From the NCBI GenBank assembly GCA_023129815.1, contig JAGMBH010000045.1, positions 1 through 7,536 on the forward strand: 7,536 nt of DNA. The letters are read 5' to 3'. Source of the DNA: Dehalococcoidia bacterium (lineage in GTDB: Bacteria; Chloroflexota; Dehalococcoidia; GIF9; AB-539-J10). Positions 5,687 through 7,536 of the stretch are shown piece after piece. Position numbers and translations under genes: made by a program. The notes beneath the pieces were generated by a model that saw nothing but the letters and a program-made list of their open reading frames with translations, searched no databases and was not told the origin of the DNA. Each line of letters opens with the position of its first letter. The stretch's first letter is position 1.

Positions 5687-6871
5687 ATGAAAGCAAGAGA
5701 AATAAGACCTAAAATCTACTCGGTTAGAGCAATTGACTGGGACCGAAGGTTATTTGATGCACTCATACCGCTTCCTGATGGCACGAGTTACAATTCATAT
5801 CTCATTAAGGGTAGCGAGAAGATGGCGCTTATTGATACGGTAGACCCAACCATGGATGGTGTGCTGATGAATCATCTGAGTCAACTTGGGGTTGAGAATA
5901 TAGACTATGTTATTGCCAATCACGCAGAGCAAGATCACTCTGGCACAATTCCTCGGATTCTAGAGGTATATTCCAATGCTAAAGTAGTGACAACACCCAA
6001 AGGCAAGGGCATGCTTATGGATCTACTACTTATTGCAGAGGATAGGTTCATCACTGTAAGCGATGGTGAGACTTTGTCCTTGGGGAATAAGACTTTAGAA
6101 TTTATCCATGCCCCCTGGGTTCACTGGCCAGAGACCATGCTTACATACTTACGGGAAGACAAGATGCTTTTTCCTTGTGACCTTTTCGGCTCTCATCTGG
6201 CTACCACAGACTTATATGTAACTGATGAAGGACAAGTCTATGAAGCAGCCAAGAGGTACTATGCTGAAATAATGATGCCATTCCACACCAAGATACAACA
6301 ACATCTGGAGTGGATAAAAGATTACCAGATTGATATCATTGCCCCCAGCCACGGTCCTATTTACGACAAGCCTAGCTTTATCTTAGAAGCATACCGGGGT
6401 TGGGTCTTCGATCCACCCAGAAACATTGTGGTTATACCTTATATCTCCATGCATGGCAGCACCCAAAAGATGGTGGATTATCTCGTCGGAGCTTTGGCTG
6501 ATAGAAGCGTAACGGTTAAGCAGTTTAACTTGTCTGTAGTAGATATAGGGAAACTGGCAATGGCACTGGTGGATGCAGCTACTATGGTCATCGGCACGCC
6601 TACTGTTCTTGTTGGTCCACATCCTAATGTTGCTTACGCTGCATTTCTAGTCAATGCCCTAAGACCCAAACTCCAGTTTGTTTCTATTATCGGCTCCTAT
6701 GGCTGGGGCAGCAAGGCTGTGGAACAGCTCAGGGGAATGATTCCTAACCTTAAGGTGGAGGTGCTAGACTCTGTAATCATCAAAGGGTTTCCCGAGGAAT
6801 CTGATTTCCGGGCTCTGGACAATCTGGCTGAAGCCATTGCCCAAAAACACAAAGCCTATAACTTCGTTTAA
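5687..6871 (+). CDS. fprA: Flavodiiron protein (type A flavoprotein), O2 and/or NO reductase
   Basis: The 394-residue protein has an N-terminal metallo-beta-lactamase-like diiron domain (about 1-245) and a C-terminal flavodoxin domain (about 246-394). It reduces O2 to water or NO to N2O, protecting anaerobes. All diiron ligands of the family are visible: H79-x-E81-x-D83-H84 (NHAEQDHSG), H146 (VHWPET), D165 (CDLFGSH) and H222 (PSHGP). The flavodoxin FMN loop is SMHGSTQKM (254-262). The length matches class A flavodiiron proteins with no extra C-terminal rubredoxin, consistent with rubredoxin being supplied by the upstream Hrb. The ATG at 5687 has an excellent AAGGAGG site (5675-5681). Preference for NO or O2 cannot be read from sequence; the Moorella homologue works well with NO. 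Confidence 0.96.
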   Translation: MKAREIRPKIYSVRAIDWDRRLFDALIPLPDGTSYNSYLIKGSEKMALIDTVDPTMDGVLMNHLSQLGVENIDYVIANHAEQDHSGTIPRILEVYSNAKVVTTPKGKGMLMDLLLIAEDRFITVSDGETLSLGNKTLEFIHAPWVHWPETMLTYLREDKMLFPCDLFGSHLATTDLYVTDEGQVYEAAKRYYAEIMMPFHTKIQQHLEWIKDYQIDIIAPSHGPIYDKPSFILEAYRGWVFDPPRNIVVIPYISMHGSTQKMVDYLVGALADRSVTVKQFNLSVVDIGKLAMALVDAATMVIGTPTVLVGPHPNVAYAAFLVNALRPKLQFVSIIGSYGWGSKAVEQLRGMIPNLKVEVLDSVIIKGFPEESDFRALDNLAEAIAQKHKAYNFV

Positions 6872-6897
6872 CAGCATTAAAAAGGAGGAGGTGAAAA

Positions 6898-7036
6898 ATG
6901 AAGTTTGGAGACGTTCTAAAAAGCAAAGAGGCTTTATGATGCTGTTTATCGCCTTTTCTTGGTAATAAGAGGCATAAAATCAGCGGCTCAAAAACTTGGA
7001 TTCTATAAAGGAGGTGTTTCATGGGTAAGTTTGTAG
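6898..7036 (+). pseudogene. Small frameshifted ORF between fprA and the Rieske gene
   Basis: A very strong ribosome site (AAAGGAGGAGGTG, 6881-6893) precedes an ATG at 6898 that reads MKFGDVLKSKEAL and stops at TGA (6937-6939). Shifting by one base, the next frame (6938-7036) runs DAVYRLFLVIRGIKSAAQK, LGFYKGGVSWVSL and stops inside the Rieske gene. Joined, this would be a basic, amphipathic protein of about 45 residues overlapping the next start by 16 bases. The good start and protein-like continuation suggest a real small gene carrying one extra base, a sequencing error, or a +1 frameshift. No family is recognised. Confidence 0.5.
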
Positions 7037-7371
7037 AGGTTTCTAAAATAGGCGAACTGAAAGAAAGGGCAATAAAGGCAGTCAATCCTGCGGGGCGTGA
7101 AATCCTTCTAGCTAGGGTGGAAGATAAGTACTATGCAACTGATAATCGCTGTCCTCATATGGGAGGGAAATTAGCGCAGGGTAAATTGGAAGGAACTGTG
7201 GTCACTTGTCCCTTGCATAGTTCTCAGTTTGACCTCAGCAATGGTCAGGTAGTCCGCTGGTTAAAGGGGGCAGGATTGACTTCGAAGTTGGGTGGGGTAC
7301 TCAAGAGGCCAAAGCCACTTACTACATATAACGTGAAGGTTAAAGAAGATAAAATCCTGATAGAAATCTAG
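7021..7371 (+). CDS. Rieske-type [2Fe-2S] ferredoxin
   Basis: This 116-residue stand-alone Rieske protein has the complete cluster motif: CPHMGG (C44, H46) and CPLHSSQFD (C63, H66), 16 residues apart as in Rieske ferredoxins of the dioxygenase/nitrite-reductase small-subunit type. There is no signal peptide or membrane anchor, so it is probably a cytoplasmic electron carrier. After the second motif, a segment of about 20 residues (VVRWLKGAGLTSKLGGVLKR) precedes the final strands, longer than in simple ferredoxins. The start at 7021 follows AAAGGAGGTG (7007-7016). It may pass electrons within the redox cluster, but no partner is shown by the sequence. Confidence 0.9.
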   Translation: MGKFVEVSKIGELKERAIKAVNPAGREILLARVEDKYYATDNRCPHMGGKLAQGKLEGTVVTCPLHSSQFDLSNGQVVRWLKGAGLTSKLGGVLKRPKPLTTYNVKVKEDKILIEI

Positions 7372-7536
7372 TCTTCAGCCTGGTGAAGAGGAGATAGAGC
7401 CCACAATAGAAAACGCTGGCAGGATTTAATTAGTTGTTGAGATAGCTGAGGAACAAATGTGACTGGCTTTATGCCATACTTCTTCTTATAGGAGTAATCT
7501 GACTTTCTAATAATTTCCTACCTTGGTAGTGATGTC
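7372..7536. other. Terminal region without a recognised gene
   Basis: No forward ORF with a ribosome site is present. A perfect 6-bp inverted repeat, TCTTCA (7372-7377) with TGAAGA (7384-7389), lies just after the Rieske stop but has no T-run, so it is not a convincing terminator. On the minus strand, one frame is open for about 50 codons (reads KKYGIKPVTFVPQLSQQLIK, then ends HQAED just after the Rieske gene) without a start codon. It could be a remnant or chance. Confidence 0.4.

Noticed and set aside
7390..7525. Minus-strand open frame of about 50 codons at the window end
   Set aside because: No start codon or ribosome site was found and no family recognised; it is kept only as a note on the terminal region.

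Overview
The window looks like part of a chromosome from a strictly anaerobic bacterium, most likely an uncultivated Chloroflexota of the Dehalococcoidia type. This is an inference from the gene set (flavodiiron protein, high-molecular-weight rubredoxin, Rieske ferredoxin, strong AAGGAGG ribosome sites) and from interspersed short repeats. Similar repeats occur in other phyla, so the taxonomy is tentative. All convincing genes are on the plus strand.

Region 1 (1-3121) is pyrimidine biosynthesis: the 3' two thirds of carB (carbamoyl-phosphate synthase large subunit, running in from outside the window) and pyrK (electron-transfer subunit of dihydroorotate dehydrogenase). An AT-rich palindromic repeat separates them and ends right at the pyrK start. 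Just after pyrK, a well-formed ribosome site and an ATGA-overlapping start lead into an ORF that dies after 14 codons in repeat sequence. The pyrD expected here is absent.

Region 2 (3122-4134) holds nested repeat debris, a small intact YjbQ/UPF0047 gene, and a decayed gene remnant of about 350 bp. A possible promoter follows.

Region 3 (4135-7371) is a redox or oxygen/NO-defence cluster: an FMN flavodoxin-fold protein, Hrb (flavin reductase fused to rubredoxin), FprA flavodiiron protein with all metal ligands, a frameshifted small ORF, and a Rieske [2Fe-2S] ferredoxin. The likely electron path is NAD(P)H to Hrb flavin to rubredoxin domain to FprA to O2 or NO. The roles of the flavoprotein and Rieske protein in it are not shown by the sequence. 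The last 165 bases have no convincing gene.

The most unusual aspect is the behaviour of the short repeats. A 28-bp family (type A, GTCATTGCGAGC...AGCAATCTC) sits in frame inside carB once and pyrK twice, in two different reading frames. A third pyrK copy appears split by another palindromic repeat (type B), and an intergenic copy appears split by a variant of itself. The proteins remain otherwise intact, with the extra peptides at likely surface loops, as in the Rickettsia palindromic elements. No tRNA, rRNA, CRISPR array or intact insertion sequence was seen.
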